From: Owenia fusiformis
Lineage: Eukaryota > Annelida > Polychaeta > Sabellida > Oweniidae
Direction: 5' to 3'
Length of the DNA: 64,000 bases
Assembly: GCA_903813345.2 (NCBI GenBank)
Contig: CAIIXF020000001.1
Location: 17,319,915 to 17,383,914 of the forward strand
This document shows, piece after piece, positions 30,101-45,100 of this stretch. The notes beneath the pieces were generated by a model that saw nothing but the letters and a program-made list of their open reading frames with translations, was not told the origin of the DNA and searched no databases. A program made the translations under genes and the position numbers. Position 1 is the stretch's first letter. Every line of letters begins with the position of its first letter.

Positions 30101-33100
30101 ATATGAACCTGGCGTATTGACTGGTCCAGCACTGATCCAGTACCGCAAGTTCATCACATTTGACTCTGTGAGCGCCACGAGGTATCAGATTATGTCAAGT
30201 AAGAGGTTCATCCAGGCCAGCAGAACCCTTAAGTTCTATCTCTCTGTGGATGTTAATGTAGCCGATTATACTTCAATTGCACGAGCCTTGGAAATACTCT
30301 TCAGCCAAGAGTGGGGTTTGGGTAAGTCGAGTCGATTTGTTTGAGTTTTTGTATATAGCTTTGATGTTAATAAACTGCATTGTAATTTGTAACCCTATTT
30401 GTTTGAGTGGTGTTTTGCGCATTTTCACTCGCAATTGATAGGAAAGAAACCTCATAATATAAGATATTGATACGTTTAAAAGATGCAAGCTGCATTTGAT
30501 CATATACCAAAGTTTAAATTGGTTATATGAGACTGGTATTTTATATGCAATGTATTTCCAGATTTGGCACTGTTAAAGGTCAACATAGTCCGTAAGAAGA
30601 TGTACACCAGTAAACATGTAGGGTGAGATAATATTCATTTAAATATCAGTGTTTTTCTCGACATACACAACCTTGGTTGATTTAAAGCACTTCTGTGTCA
30701 ACATTCGTATACTAGATTATGTTACATCATTAAGTTGATTGTGCTATTGTTGTGCTATTGTTGTGTTATTGTGATATAATGTTACATTAGCCGATGGATG
30801 GCTGGTAGCATAACGAAATCGGAAATAATACAATAAAAGTCGAGTTACAATCTTCAATTCAAATAGGTTTTATGTTAATATTCAGTTCTATTGGTGGAGC
30901 AACCTATCAATGATTACGTAACGTAACTAATTATTCTGTTTATATTATATTCAAATTGTTTCATTTTAGACCTCTAATCTCAGAACTGTCATTCTATGTG
31001 GACTGGGATACACGTGGAACAATAGACCCTGCATTATATACCTCAATCTCCTGGCAGAGAATCAAAGCAACATTGATGTCCCAGACGTATGGACAATACG
31101 TACTAGATGATACAAATCTGAAAGAACTAATCCCAATTGAGGGCTACTACACCATTTATCTAACAGAGGAGATCCAAGTGGGATTGTATAAAACATTGTC
31201 CCTTGCACTTGTGGATGCATTCATTGAGGGAGGCTATGGTGGGAGCAGTGTATATAGAGGTATACGATACAGTAGAAATGTGTACAATCTATAGAATTCA
31301 ACCTAAAATAATGACTCAAGGATGATACTTGAAAAGATGTTTTATTTTACCAGTCGAAAACTACAATTTTACTGCTGCTGAGTATTTTCATTTTTTGTGG
31401 ACTCCATTTGATCTTAATTGTTAATGATTATTGTACCACCACAATTGTAAACGTTTTAATGGTACAGTTATCAATGTTTTAGCATCTTTCAAGGTCATTC
31501 TTGATACGGATAGTGAGCACTTCTTGGGGTTCATCACATATCCAAAGTCTAATAATATTTGCAACATTGAATGTTTTTGGCTCATTATTGGAATATGTTT
31601 TCTCTGTTTCAGCACAAGATATATCAATAGAGATATCGAAACAAGATGAAATGATACCATTTTTAAGGTAAGTAGCTTCCGTTGGTAGTTTAGCTACAGC
31701 CCCTTGTGACCCCCCTTCACTACAACATTTTGTTAGTGAAGTAGATAAGAGGGTGGGGGGGGTCAGGGGGTTACATAACATGGTATTTATTGAAAACGAC
31801 TTTCCCATTTTGAATCACAAAGTTAACCAAACGCCTGGATGTTACACGTTATACCGGTTTTTGTGCAATGGTTCGACTGTACGGTATTACGATATATTAT
31901 TATATGAAAGTGAACAAGCTCAATTCATCAAGAGAGATGAGTGTTTCAAGAGAGTGAGTTTTATTTGACTGTATTTCTATTTTATCATTATATGCTTTTA
32001 GGAATAGCGTGTTTAGAATCCAGTTTAAAGTTTACGTGAATAATACCCAGATAGATGGCACCACTGCTATAGGTTTCAATGCAACATGTGTTTCTAATGC
32101 CCTGACCAAATTCAACCTCAGTGGAATATTGGACAAGGCTTCAAAGGTAATGTCCAACTCTGAATATGCGAATACTTAACTTATATACTGTTTATATTGG
32201 GTTTGGTTTTCATAATCCGGAAAGAGAAGATAAAGAATTTCCTCTAAATGGTCATCAGAATGTAAAACGTTTAGAAGTTAGATAGAGAGAAGAAAAAACA
32301 ATTATAAAGGCACAAGCAGTGAGAGGGAGAGATACTAGCTAGCAATTAACCACATAATCATCTATCCATGTTATGCTCTTTCTTCTTGTTTTACCCGATG
32401 TAAGCAATATTTCAATATATAGACTTCATCTCGTAACTAAAACTGATCACTTTATACCTAAAGAACCTAAAAGCAGTCTCGGTTGATGAAACTTCTCTAC
32501 GACTGGTTGAGAAGTCACATAGAGTAGTGCTTGAAGGAACTGCTGTACACTCAAAGGAAGACATAGATGAGGTTGCAGAATCAATTCTAGATAAGCTAAA
32601 TGCATTAACAGGTACACATAGATCTTTGAAGAATGACCAATGACATTCAGCAAAGCAATGTAATCCTCCGTCGATGTTGCTAACTAGAACAGTTCAAAAA
32701 GAAAATAATAAATATACTTTTGTTTAATCGAAACTGAAAAATTCATAGTATTCCCTTCGATTGATGTTTAAATGAATTAAAGTGTTTCATAACTCAATGA
32801 ACTGATAAAATTGTAATACCACTCAATTCCATATCAACTATAGGCTTGCACAACTGCACGAGTGCAATGTATTTGTCATAAATATACATGTCTAATATAC
32901 TATATTTTAGCTGGTACTGAAGCTCAGATCATAATTTCACAAGTTCAACAACTTATAAACACAATTAATGGGTATGTATTATCAAACCAGGAAACGTCAA
33001 ACCTTGCATCATCAATAACATATTCACTATAAAATCTCTGAGATTTAATTCCCCATGCCCAAGATAAAAAAAATACAGTACAGATAACTTAGGTAATACT

Positions 33101-36100
33101 TTTACTTACTGTAATGTAATGTTCTCAATCAAGGAGTATTCAGTTATTCACAAAATAACATTTTATTTCAGAGATAAGTATGTGGGATTGGTATTCTATA
33201 TTGTCAAGAAAGGTACGGAAAATCAGTATGTGAATGTGAGCCAATATGAGGTCCTTAATGCATTAGAAGAAGGGGGTATTTCTTTGGACACTTCATCACT
33301 TGACCTGGTGAACGAACGATATCTTTTCAATGAGATATTCACCAAGCAAGAATTGACAACCGACGTCTTACAGTTGTTTACTAACGAAATGAAAGCTCAG
33401 CTTATTTTGAATAACCCTGGTACGTGTTAAGTATTATTCTGGCTTATAAATATTCTGGCTATAAAGTAACAATCGTCGAATGCAAAACTCAAATGTTTTG
33501 GCTGCACTAAACGCTTGTTATCAGCTACTTAGGTTTTGACAGTCTTTAATCCGACATGTACGAGGAAGAAACATATAGCTATATATTCGGTTTTGTAGGT
33601 ATTAATTTCACAAATGCACTGAGTGTAGATGTAGTGATAAATGAAGAAGTGATTACAACAAACAGGTACAGACATATTTCCATGGGATCTTTAAAAATGT
33701 AACATTTCATTTGGAACGGCAATATTAAGTATATTCGAAGGAAACACATTTCCACATGTTTAGAAATATATAGCTAATATAAAGTATGTGATTGTAATAT
33801 CCATCATAGTAACAATTAATGAACAAAAAATAACTGTTGAATGACTTATTTGTGTATCGTAATTGTGGATTTAAGTTCACATAAAAAGCATGTGATATTA
33901 TTTTCTCATATTACATGTAAGTTAACATATACCATATGCAGTATTTTATGTAGATGCTATTTTGTTTTACAGGGAGACCTACTACAGGATTGTCTACATA
34001 GTGCGAGACGGTGATATAAAATACAACTATTTGACATTGTCGCCGGTTACATCACTTGAAATCACTTTTGGGAACAATACATATTCTCTGATACAGCTCA
34101 GATCGAGTTCAAGTCCAACCCGTATGGTTGCTTTAAAGCGATTTGATAGATTGTCAGTCTTTGTAGATCAGTTTGTTGTTGCGCAACATTGGTCCAAATT
34201 TGAAGAGGCTTTTAGGATTACATTTGAAAAGATAATTGAAGCAGGTAAAGTGTATTTTCTACTTAATTAGTCCATAATCCTTACATAACACCATTCAATT
34301 ATTCCAAAGAATCATTGTGATGTAGTTAGTAGTATAGTGTATCAGTCAGGCAGAGTTATGGTGTGCAATCATGCTCCAAAGTTGTCCAGCTCCATATTGG
34401 TCTATTAATTTTTATATGCTGCTACATATTATTTTTACATTTCAGAATATGGAGATATCCTAGAAATGATGAAACTGGAAGTAAGAATTATGCATCAGGA
34501 GAAATGGCTTGGAATCCTGCAAGGGTCAGTATATAGTAAATATTGACGCTTTTTCAACTTTTATTTGTTTTGTATGTATCTCCATTGCATACTTACACAT
34601 TTTTTATATATTACCCTCAATAGAGCATACAGGACTTTTTGATAGAGGAGGGTACAAATTGGTATTTTTACATTCGAATAAGAACTGATTTTAATTGAAA
34701 TGTTCAAACAAAGCTCTTAACCTGACTCTGATGAAAATTGCTGGAATTTATTGTAATTGTGTGTGATGTTAACTATTACTAGAAATTGCATCAAATTGGA
34801 TTGATCTAGCCATGTTCAATGGGCGTTTCTAAAGCATCGGTTTTATTGTAGAGACTTTTGGGAATTGGCATGCCTGATTCGGCTTAATGGTATGAGGTTA
34901 AATCCTTTGCTACTCCCAAAGTTAACAGTGAACTTCGTCAAAGAGTTCCAAGAATACTTGTTGATCACATCAGTTAAGAAAACAGATTACAAGATTCTGT
35001 TGGAAGACATCACTACACATATTCGGGCAAGGACGACATACAGCTTCTTTCTAAAAGAGAAGATTAAACTATCTGATAAGGCTGTGATTATCGATGCACT
35101 TAGGATGTATTTTAAAACAGGTATGGTGAACCTAAATCATTTTTACATAAAGTAATACATAACAACAAACTAAATAACAATTGAAAGTTACGAAACAAAA
35201 TAACAAATGAATAACATCAAAATTAATACAGCTGTAATTCGGTAAATGATGCTATTACATGTAATTATCAATTTTATAAGGTGTAGTAACGCAATGCACA
35301 AATTAAGCAAAATATACCCCGAACTTATAAAAGACAAAATCCAGAAAATACATCGATTTTACAGATACATTTTAATTTGTTTTCCAGATTTCACCTTAAC
35401 TGTTGATGTTACATTTGTTCGACAATACGAGAGAATAAAACTAGGATCTAATGGGTAAATATTATAATAATGTATCATCGAGTTGCTAATGAAACTTAGT
35501 TCTGATTGCCTATGAAGGAGCCAGAGGCATTTAAAACACTGTCATTATATGTCTCCGAGAACAGACATCTTTGAAATGTAAACACTTGATATACGTCCAA
35601 TGGATGTAATGTACATATAAGTGGAAATGATGAGGCATAAAATAAACCACGAATCCTTCCGATATAATATGACAATTTACCTACGCCTATTCAAATGCAA
35701 TGTTATAATTGTTATTTGATTTTGTATTGAAGCCTAGAAACCCAGATTGAAGTGATTGTCTCGGTGACTTCCAACAAAAGGGCCATCAATACTGGATTCT
35801 TCAGGAAGATCACCTACACAGCCCTTCGAAACATACTTGATATCACTATCAGTGGCTCCTCCTCGACGTACTCCTCCTTATTACTGGACGTAGATATCAG
35901 CGCTGATACAAGGCTTGGGTTGTCGATTACATCAGACTCATTGTTTTCAATTGTATTGTCAGAATTCGACGTTGATGTCGATTCTTCATCAGTTATTGAT
36001 ATCTTAAAACAAACATTCGTTCGAACGAATACAAGTAAGTCTGTGCTTTATTCAACTGTAAGTTTTGAAGGTAAAACGAAGTAAAGATATACGGTCGAGG

Positions 36101-39100
36101 TATACTATAAGTTTTACTAGTATTAATAGACATTACTAAGATAAACATGGATGCGCCTCATTAACAGTTATGTTTGAATATTTCATCACAGCATTAAAAA
36201 AACTTTTTGTGTCTTGTTGCATTTCAGCTAATCACTTTGTATGATTTATGTCATACCAACTTTACTTTGTAGAATATTCACTAGATGAACTACAAATCAA
36301 GCTTCTGAAACCGAAAACGATTATTACCAAATCTGGGTAAGATTTTGTAAAATATGTATTGGCTGGGTGGGTAGTACATAAGTAGTGTGACAATAGTATA
36401 AGTTGTACAAACCTGATATTGCAAATGAGATGTCGATTTTGCGCCATACTTAATGCACGTGTATTGTTTTCAGACTGACTGTCACTAAGCTTGAGTTTGC
36501 TGTTGTTGTTGACGGAAAGCTGATTTCATCCATTAACTTCCCTGATGTAGATTTCGACGTAGCAAGAACCATCATAGAAGAAAGACAAATAAGTATCAAG
36601 GTCTTGGATGTTGACATAAGTACTAGCATTGAAACCACATCAACACGCTCTGTAACCTTCACTGAGAAGATTGATATTACCAAGAAATTAGTAGTAGAAG
36701 AAAAACTCACTCAGTATTATAAGGAACTTGTTGGGGAAAAAGGTATGTGTACGATACAGAATAATATACTGCTAAGAATGTATTCTATCCGAAGAAACAT
36801 CATAGCTGTACATGTTCACTCTTCAAGATGATGGAATGACTGATTCAGCTGATCTTAAATGTACATGTAAGGATACATTTAAACGAATCTAAATAAATTA
36901 TGTTTAAAGTAATGTATCTTTTAACATAACAAGCATTTTTACTTTATATTTTACGTCTTGTAGATACGGAGCTAAAGGCATGTTTAAAGGTTGAGTTTAC
37001 CAATAGTGTTGGCAGTCTTGTAGATAACACCCTGGGGTAAGTTTAATGGAAGCAGTCGGTGAACATGTAAAGTTTAGGTTAGATATACTGTGACATGATT
37101 AATTAACATACATGATTGAATTGACTGGCACATATAGCAAAGTAAATTCTAAGCACAATATGATAGCAAAATGAGGATATATGAAATTCGACAAAAAGCA
37201 AATTCATTTATGCCATTTGAATCATTCAATTATGTAAGATATGATTGAGTTCATTTTGACTTTTCAGCACCAATTTGTTTGAGTTTAACTATGCTCTTAA
37301 GTGCAATGGAAAGGTAGTTGAGCCAGACGTTTTGCCAGACGTGGATCAAAAAGCAATCATTGATTTGTTGACAAAAATCAAAGTGGAAAAAGGAATCGAT
37401 ATAACTGTTGTGGACACTACAAAGCTCAAACTTGTTGACATTACAAAGGTCCTCACATTCACCAGTAAGAAAGTGATCGCCATTGAAAAATACGAGAAAA
37501 TCAAAACTGCTATAAAGAATGTCATCCAGAATACAGGTACACGTAGCATTATTACATGTATGTATATTTGTTGAACTAGATTATACAAAATGTACAGTTT
37601 GGTAGAACAATGTAAAATAGTGACTCATGATTGGTATAACAACTGACATTGCAGAAGTATATTATAAAATCAATATCTAGGTAGAATAACTACGTGCAAA
37701 TCGAAATCCAAATTACAAACAAAAAATATAACTTTTTTCGTAAAAAATATATTTCCTATTATTCTAGGAATAACAGTGGATTTTGATGTTGTCATTGTTA
37801 GTCAAAAGGAAGTGATTACAACGGAGGGGTAGGTTCTTACATCTTGCTTTTCTCTAATAGGCATGTGTATTGAAATACATCTTATTTTCCTACATATATC
37901 ATATTTTGGTTTGTTCATTTCATTCTTTTTTAAGATATGATATTATAAGTTGTGATAGAGAGGTTGTTATAGCTACTTAAGATTATGTATTATTGTACGA
38001 GAGTGTACTAGTTTAAAGGTAATGCGTTACAGCTCGGCATGGACCCTTAGCTACACCCTCAGTGATGTATCGTTACTGGATCAAGTGTCCATCTCAGCTG
38101 TGAAACTGCAACAAGAGTTTGAATCACTCGCTGTGGATATCGAAATTGTGACCCTTGTTGAGAAGTTTCTTCAAGTAGAGCAACAGTTTAGAGTGTTTGT
38201 TAATGAAATTATTCGCACAGATGACCTTGCTATCCTTCAAGGAGCAATAAAGGAAACATGGCTTCAGTCTGATCAGAGTAAGTAATCAATGTAATGTTTA
38301 GTTCATTCATCACATTTGTACAGTATACATTTTAATTGTATTTACTCTTCACTTAGACATATAACGTTGATGCCGAGATTTAATGCCTATGAATATAAAC
38401 ATTTAATTACAAAAATATGATTTTCATTTCTATTTTGTAGGTTTCACTAGTCTTGGAGTTGAATTACGATTTACACCTGTTGAAGAATACTTCAAGACCG
38501 ATGGGTATGCACTGTTATTCCTTATGGTCTATATCATCCCTAAATTAGATTCATTACTCTCCACTCACTAAGATTTGTATGAATGTCAGACACATCATTA
38601 CAAATACGCGTTTTCATTGTTTTGGCAAACAATTCTAACTTTATTAAACATGAATACGTTTTTTTCTAAGATATGGGATCTTATTTTCTGTATACTTTAC
38701 CGGGAGATAAATAATAAGCACTTTATCAGTGGCCCTTATCAGTCACTAATGCTAAATAGAATTCCCCATTTGTTATACATCGTATGAGCTTTAGGATGAT
38801 AAATATATATTTACATCATCAATTTAATTTACAGACTTAATGGTCTTCTAAATTGGGTCAACATTCAAAAATTAAATAATTTCCTTTAGCAGTCAAACAA
38901 TTTTGAGCAATTAAGTGACCAACCGACATTATGATAAATTATTTTAACTCCTGTTCTTTTTATCCTTCAGAACACCAGTGTTCCTATTATCATACTGTCT
39001 GTGGTTGAATGATGTAATGCTGGATCCTGCTGTAATACGAGGGCCTTCCCTGATAGCCTTCAACACAAAGATTAAACAAGTCTTGTCCACATTTAAACGT

Positions 39101-42100
39101 GACTACACATATACTTTAGAAGTCGAGCGTGGATTTGTCCGCCGTGCCTTTACTTCTGAGGTGTACATATCTGTTTCTCTAAAAGATGAAAGTGTAGTTG
39201 AATTTGAAACAGCCATGTCTATGTTCTTGAAAACTTTACTGGGTAGGTTTATTTGGATTAACTAAATACAATCAAATGGTGAAGAGCATGAATACAATAC
39301 ATTTTATGAACATTATTGTTTAGGATCTAGTCTTTTTAGACAACATTTGAAGGCAAATAAATATAACTTGCTATTGCTGAAGTACCGATCTTTTAAAGTT
39401 TTTTTTGTATTTGTAATTCTGTATATTTCAGCTGATGATGATATCAAGGTAAAAATTACAACCCAGATAGCGTTACTTAGAACGAATGGGTAAGATTAAC
39501 ATGAATACTATATTAATCAGGCTATTAAGTCACCTTAAACAATTGCGTGATTAAAAGATACGAGCATGTATTTATTTAAACATTGTAATGTACTAATTGT
39601 ATATTATGTTTCGTTAATAGAAACAATCTGTATTATTTAGATAAAAATACACATTACGCGTTTGAAAAGTGAAACATTGAAGTAACTACACTATCAGAAT
39701 AAAACAAACATTAGAAAATATTCATCTTTATATTTACTCTTCATCAGGGCATCTGTGAATCACCTTCTCTACACCATAAACAGAGATAAGGATGGCAAAC
39801 TGATCACAATGAATCCTGATATATACAGAACAATTACAATAGACGAGTTGAAACAAGCCGTGATAAATGTGACGATCACTGGGGGTATTTCCCTAAAGCA
39901 GGCAATATTGAAAAGATCAGATTTGGGAGACCTATTTGACTTGAAATCTCTCTTCACTCTGACATTTACAGAGGATTTCACCTTGGGAGAGAGTCAACTC
40001 ATCGCTGCTATCTCCTCTGCTATAAATGGTAGGATTCTCACGTATGATAAAGTAATTTGATTCAATGCCTTGAAACTCTGAAACTATTCTATATACAATT
40101 ACAAGGCTCCTGTACTGCTCATAAAATGAAATAGTAGCAAATACGTTTTACCGAAAGTTTACTTTATATAGACATACGATATATGATGAAAAAATGATTA
40201 GAAATGTATTATGAAGATTTTTTGTTTTCAGAAAGTAATATTGATGTGACAATCCTAAAGTTAGAAGAAACAATAACAGTGATTGGGTGAGATATATAAT
40301 TATGCTTCAAATCAATTTCACACAATTCTTCAGATGTTAGGCCAATTGTTCAGTTCCAGTATTCTCACTCTAACGTATTTATCCAAGCCGTGATTAACTT
40401 GTTATTTTCATTTCGTATTATCTATTTTTATTTTTATATCGTTTTTCATTATTGATTAGAATTTGTTAATTATTATCAAGACTATGAAGTTATGCTTTTG
40501 AGTATTATACATGAATACCATTTGATCTGCATACTGCAAGCGTTATTTCTTACTTTGTCCTTTAAAGAACATACATAGAAATAATATTTTCAGGTCAAGG
40601 ACAAAGAAATTGTTCTTCACAATAACTATTGATGGGGACAATGTCGACTCTAGAACTAAACCGGATAACTTCATAAACATTGAGCTAATCAAGCAGTACC
40701 TCTTGGGTATCAATGCAGATGGTGGTCTTGTAGATGATGCTACATTGGATGTAGAAATTGAGTTTACTATAGCATTCCGAGGCAAGATTATGCCAATTGA
40801 TATAACAGCTGTGGAGGTTATTTTAAGAATGTACCATGCATCTGTTGTGACAGGATATGAAGAGTCTTGTGTTACTTCTCAGATTGTTTCTCAGGATCTT
40901 GTTGCAGATAGACAGTAAGTATGATATGACCCCTTGTAACTCAGTAATTTTAAACAACGCATCTAAACATGTGACATCCAAATGATATCATATATGACAA
41001 AATTTAAGTGTAGACAGAAGATATGTTTTTTTATATTTTAGTCGCAAGTTGAACAGAGTGAGGTACACTGTTGGCTGTGGAGACATGAAGATTACACCTG
41101 ATTCACAGACTAGAATCACATTTGAAACATTGCATGAGAACTTTGTAAAGGCTGGGTCAATATACGAGCCTATCGATATAAATGGATTGGAACTCATCTC
41201 TATTGATAGATTGTTCTCAATCTACGTTGACAGTATTGTTGATATTCATGAACACCTGCCAAAGCTGATTCTAAGATCTATGAAGAGCACTTACATTGGT
41301 ATGCGATTCACTGAAATTTGTTGGTACTTTTCTGAAATAGTTCAATATGTAATAACAATAATTGAATATGTGACATGAATAATGTTGCTTTCAATGACAT
41401 TGCCTTGCAGAATAAACAGGCAAAGAAGAATTATAAATATCTAAGCACGGGTGCCAAAAGTTGCAATGAAACCTAGCAAGAAAAAAGCTCTCGGTGTTGA
41501 CCAGTCATAAGAAATACAAACCAAACCCCACATAACACGAAACAATGATCGAGCTTAAAAAAACAATGTATAATACCCCTTCCCCCACGCCATTCAAGGC
41601 CATAACACTAAGGGTTATTTCTTTCAAAGTGAAGTCATTAAAATACAAGTTGAAGAAAAAATTTGAAATTTATAGGCAATACTCAACTTCAAAAACCGAA
41701 TATGAAAATATAATATTTAAACATTGAATTGTGTCATTGGGGATCACTCATTGTGGAAAATGTGTCAAGAATCTCACAGACATACACAATGTTTTATTTG
41801 CATTCCAGATCTACAGGATGCTTCGTTTTCAATTAGCTTACACTTCATAGAATCCTACACCAAGTAAGTTAACATTCTTTTTTAGTTGTTACCACAATGT
41901 TATGGGACAATGTGCAATATAGGTTATTATTCACTATCAAAAATAATGAATTTGTTATTCGCTTGTTTTGGTCAATTATGATAAATATGTATGTTCCTAT
42001 GTCTAATCTTCATTTTCCTTGGCTAATAGATAATATATTTGATTATCGTGGATTCATTCTCGAGATGACTAGTTGTGTAACTTTTCACTTTGTGGTCAGT

Positions 42101-45100
42101 TTGGTCATTTTGCTACTTGTATATTTATATCAATGTTGTCTTTGTCATTACTATACATACCCTCTCAGATGGATGGATACATGAGATGTTTCTACTTTTT
42201 CACTAATTAAGTATCACGTTATGTCATTTCAGGAATGCAAATTACACAGGAACCAGTGATCTTGATAAGTGAGTACCCGGCCAGTGATATAAAGTAGTTT
42301 GCATAGCTCTATACTTCATAAGTTTATTATAATATCATTAAGATCCTAATATTCCCATCTCTGTACAAAACCTAACAACCTTATTTTTTTGCTGGATTAT
42401 ACAAGATTAATAAAGAGCATTTACAGCTTTAATTTTAACAATTCATTGATGAATAATGATCAATAATGGTTTTCTGTACATTTTACCTTAACGCCATTTC
42501 AGAGATTCTATTTATAAGGTGACATATGGAATTGTGGCCGATGAGGCAATTGTGTCTTCTATGATCACTAAAGGAGTAGACATCATTAATCTACAAACCA
42601 TCATAGATGATATCCCTGAGGTCGATTTCAAACTTTTAGATCCATCAACCTTATCCATATACCCAATGGAATTCCGTATACCTCTGTTCACAAAGGAGAG
42701 GATTCCAAGTATGCAAATTGCAGATTTTGTGGCAGTTTTAGAACAACTGTGGAAATCCAAGCCAGAATATGGGAATTCTTCTCTTGAGGTGAAACCAACT
42801 ACAATAGAAGATTTGTATACATTGAATGGGTAAGTAAACGCATTACTTGTACCAGTACATATAAGCACAAAGAACAATCATCCACCTCATCTGTACAGTT
42901 AGAGCACCCACGAATGGTAATTTGGGTTTTCTAAGTGACATTTTCATTCATTTTTCATTTCATGTTTTAAAAGTTGTTCATTGGTTTTTAGGGATGATGT
43001 TTATGGCTTGTTTTACTTTGTGGAAGTTGATGATGTTTTGGTAGATCCATATAATGGCCTCAACAATTTAGATCTGGATGAGATCAAATCTGCGATATCC
43101 TTCGAAACTAACATTGGCACTGAATACACCTTTGTTGATATGAGGCCGCATGAGCTCATACGGACATCTGATATGCTAGAGTTCTACTATCATAAGAATA
43201 TACCAAGGCTTCAATACCGCTTGATTGAGTCAATTTTGACAAAATTGTGGATGAGAAGTGAAAACACAATTTCTAAACAAGGTACATTACTTTCCTATGG
43301 TTGCTAATAGTGACATAGTGGTGTATTGTGTTGAATTGAAACGGTTTTGTTTTATTTTGATTATAGGTCTATATAAACGCTGGGTGTTCAAGTTTAACAT
43401 GACTTATTAACACGTTATTCATGCTCTAACACTTTGAAAATCTTAAAGGTTTTATTACGATTTTTCGCCTTTTCAGTTTCTTCCAGGATTGTTGCACAAG
43501 AACCTTACTATAATAAAGATGGGTACGTTCTACGCTAATTTTGATTTTAAGATATGTAGTTTTAATATATAATATACTAACTCTTGAAAGCTTAAAATGA
43601 TTTGAAAATGAAAGTATTTGCAATGTTATTATTGATTTAAGTTAATTCATCTTATACAATATTTGTACTAATAAGTGTGTTGTTGTCCTTTACAGTGATC
43701 TCATATACAAAATATCCTACATTCTCATGTATATGGACGGAACTCCAGTTCCTCCAAAGATGCACTCAATGGAGAAGATAACAATGTTGTATATGGCAAT
43801 TCTTGACGCGTTTCCTGATCCGGACCTAGACAAAGTACACTTCAAAACGATTATTCAACAAGTTGAAGAATTCCAATCAACAAAGATGATGCTTCAAAAA
43901 TATGTTTTCTCTGAATATATAACATATGATGATTTCCTACCACTGATTGAAGCATTTGAGTTTCAAAGACTTGGTGTTGAACTAAAGATAATCGGCCAAA
44001 ACAGAGTAACTACAGACTTAAGGTTGGTACAATTGGAATCATACAAAACCATATAAAGTACTTGATATCATTTTTTGATATTTGAATGTTTATAAAGATA
44101 TTTCGTGATGATTGAATACTTGCTCTTTACTTGTAGAATACCACTTGTCAAACCAATACTGATGCTGATAAGGAATGGGACGATAATGGATAATAGAAAT
44201 AACATACCTAAAAATGAGTGGGAATATTTGCCAAAATCATTTGTGAATCTCATCGGTTTAACTACTACATACGACCTGGCTATGGCACATTCGTTGATCT
44301 TGAAGAGCAAAATAACTTCTGAGGATATACAGCACCTGGAGTCACAACTTACTATGTACCATAAAACCTTGAACAGAGGTATAACTACATGTACACAACA
44401 TACATAGTGTATACTCTAAAAGTATACCATTGTATAGTTGTTAAGCATATCCAAGACACAAGTGTTATAATTTTTCAAGATTATTTGAAGTTTCATTTAA
44501 TTCTATTTTCACCCCGGAATAGCCTGACAACGGTAAAGTCAGATACCGTTGTCACAAATGGCGGACATAACCGTCGCTTCAATTAGATTTTCATGTACTG
44601 TATGTTTAATAGAGCACTTAGACTAAATTCTTTTGGAATAACAATCAATCAAAGTGTCTTAATACTCATTGTACAGTTAATAATGTTTTGCCATCGAAAT
44701 AAAGTCTTTAATTTAACCGATCAAAATGAGATACGGGACAACTGACACTGTAATTACCATATGCCGTTGTCAGTTGAAGCGATGGTTATGTCCGCCATTT
44801 GTGACAATGGTATCTTACTTTACCGTTGTCAGGCTATTCCGGTGTGATTTTGGAATTGATAAATAATAATAAAAAGAAAGTATCGTTTTAACCAATTACT
44901 AAAACTATTTCTGCCCTAATTATCTAGAGTGTAAGTGGGATATTAAGGCAGACCTGGCTATTACTAGTGCCATGAATGAGACCAGTGAAGAAGAGACAAT
45001 GTGGTTGTGCCAGTATAAATGCATGGCGATGCACTGGTGCACGCTGTTTGTGTACAGTGCCAACGACAAACAGTGTTTGCTGTATAGCCAAGTATTTGAC

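Noticed and set aside
31753-31968. 71-codon open frame between units 26 and 27
   Set aside because: It falls in the intron 31668-32001, has no splice-phase fit and resembles neither exon type.
41545-41727. 60-codon Lys-rich open frame
   Set aside because: Low-complexity intron sequence between L38 and S38; no match to the units and no splice context.
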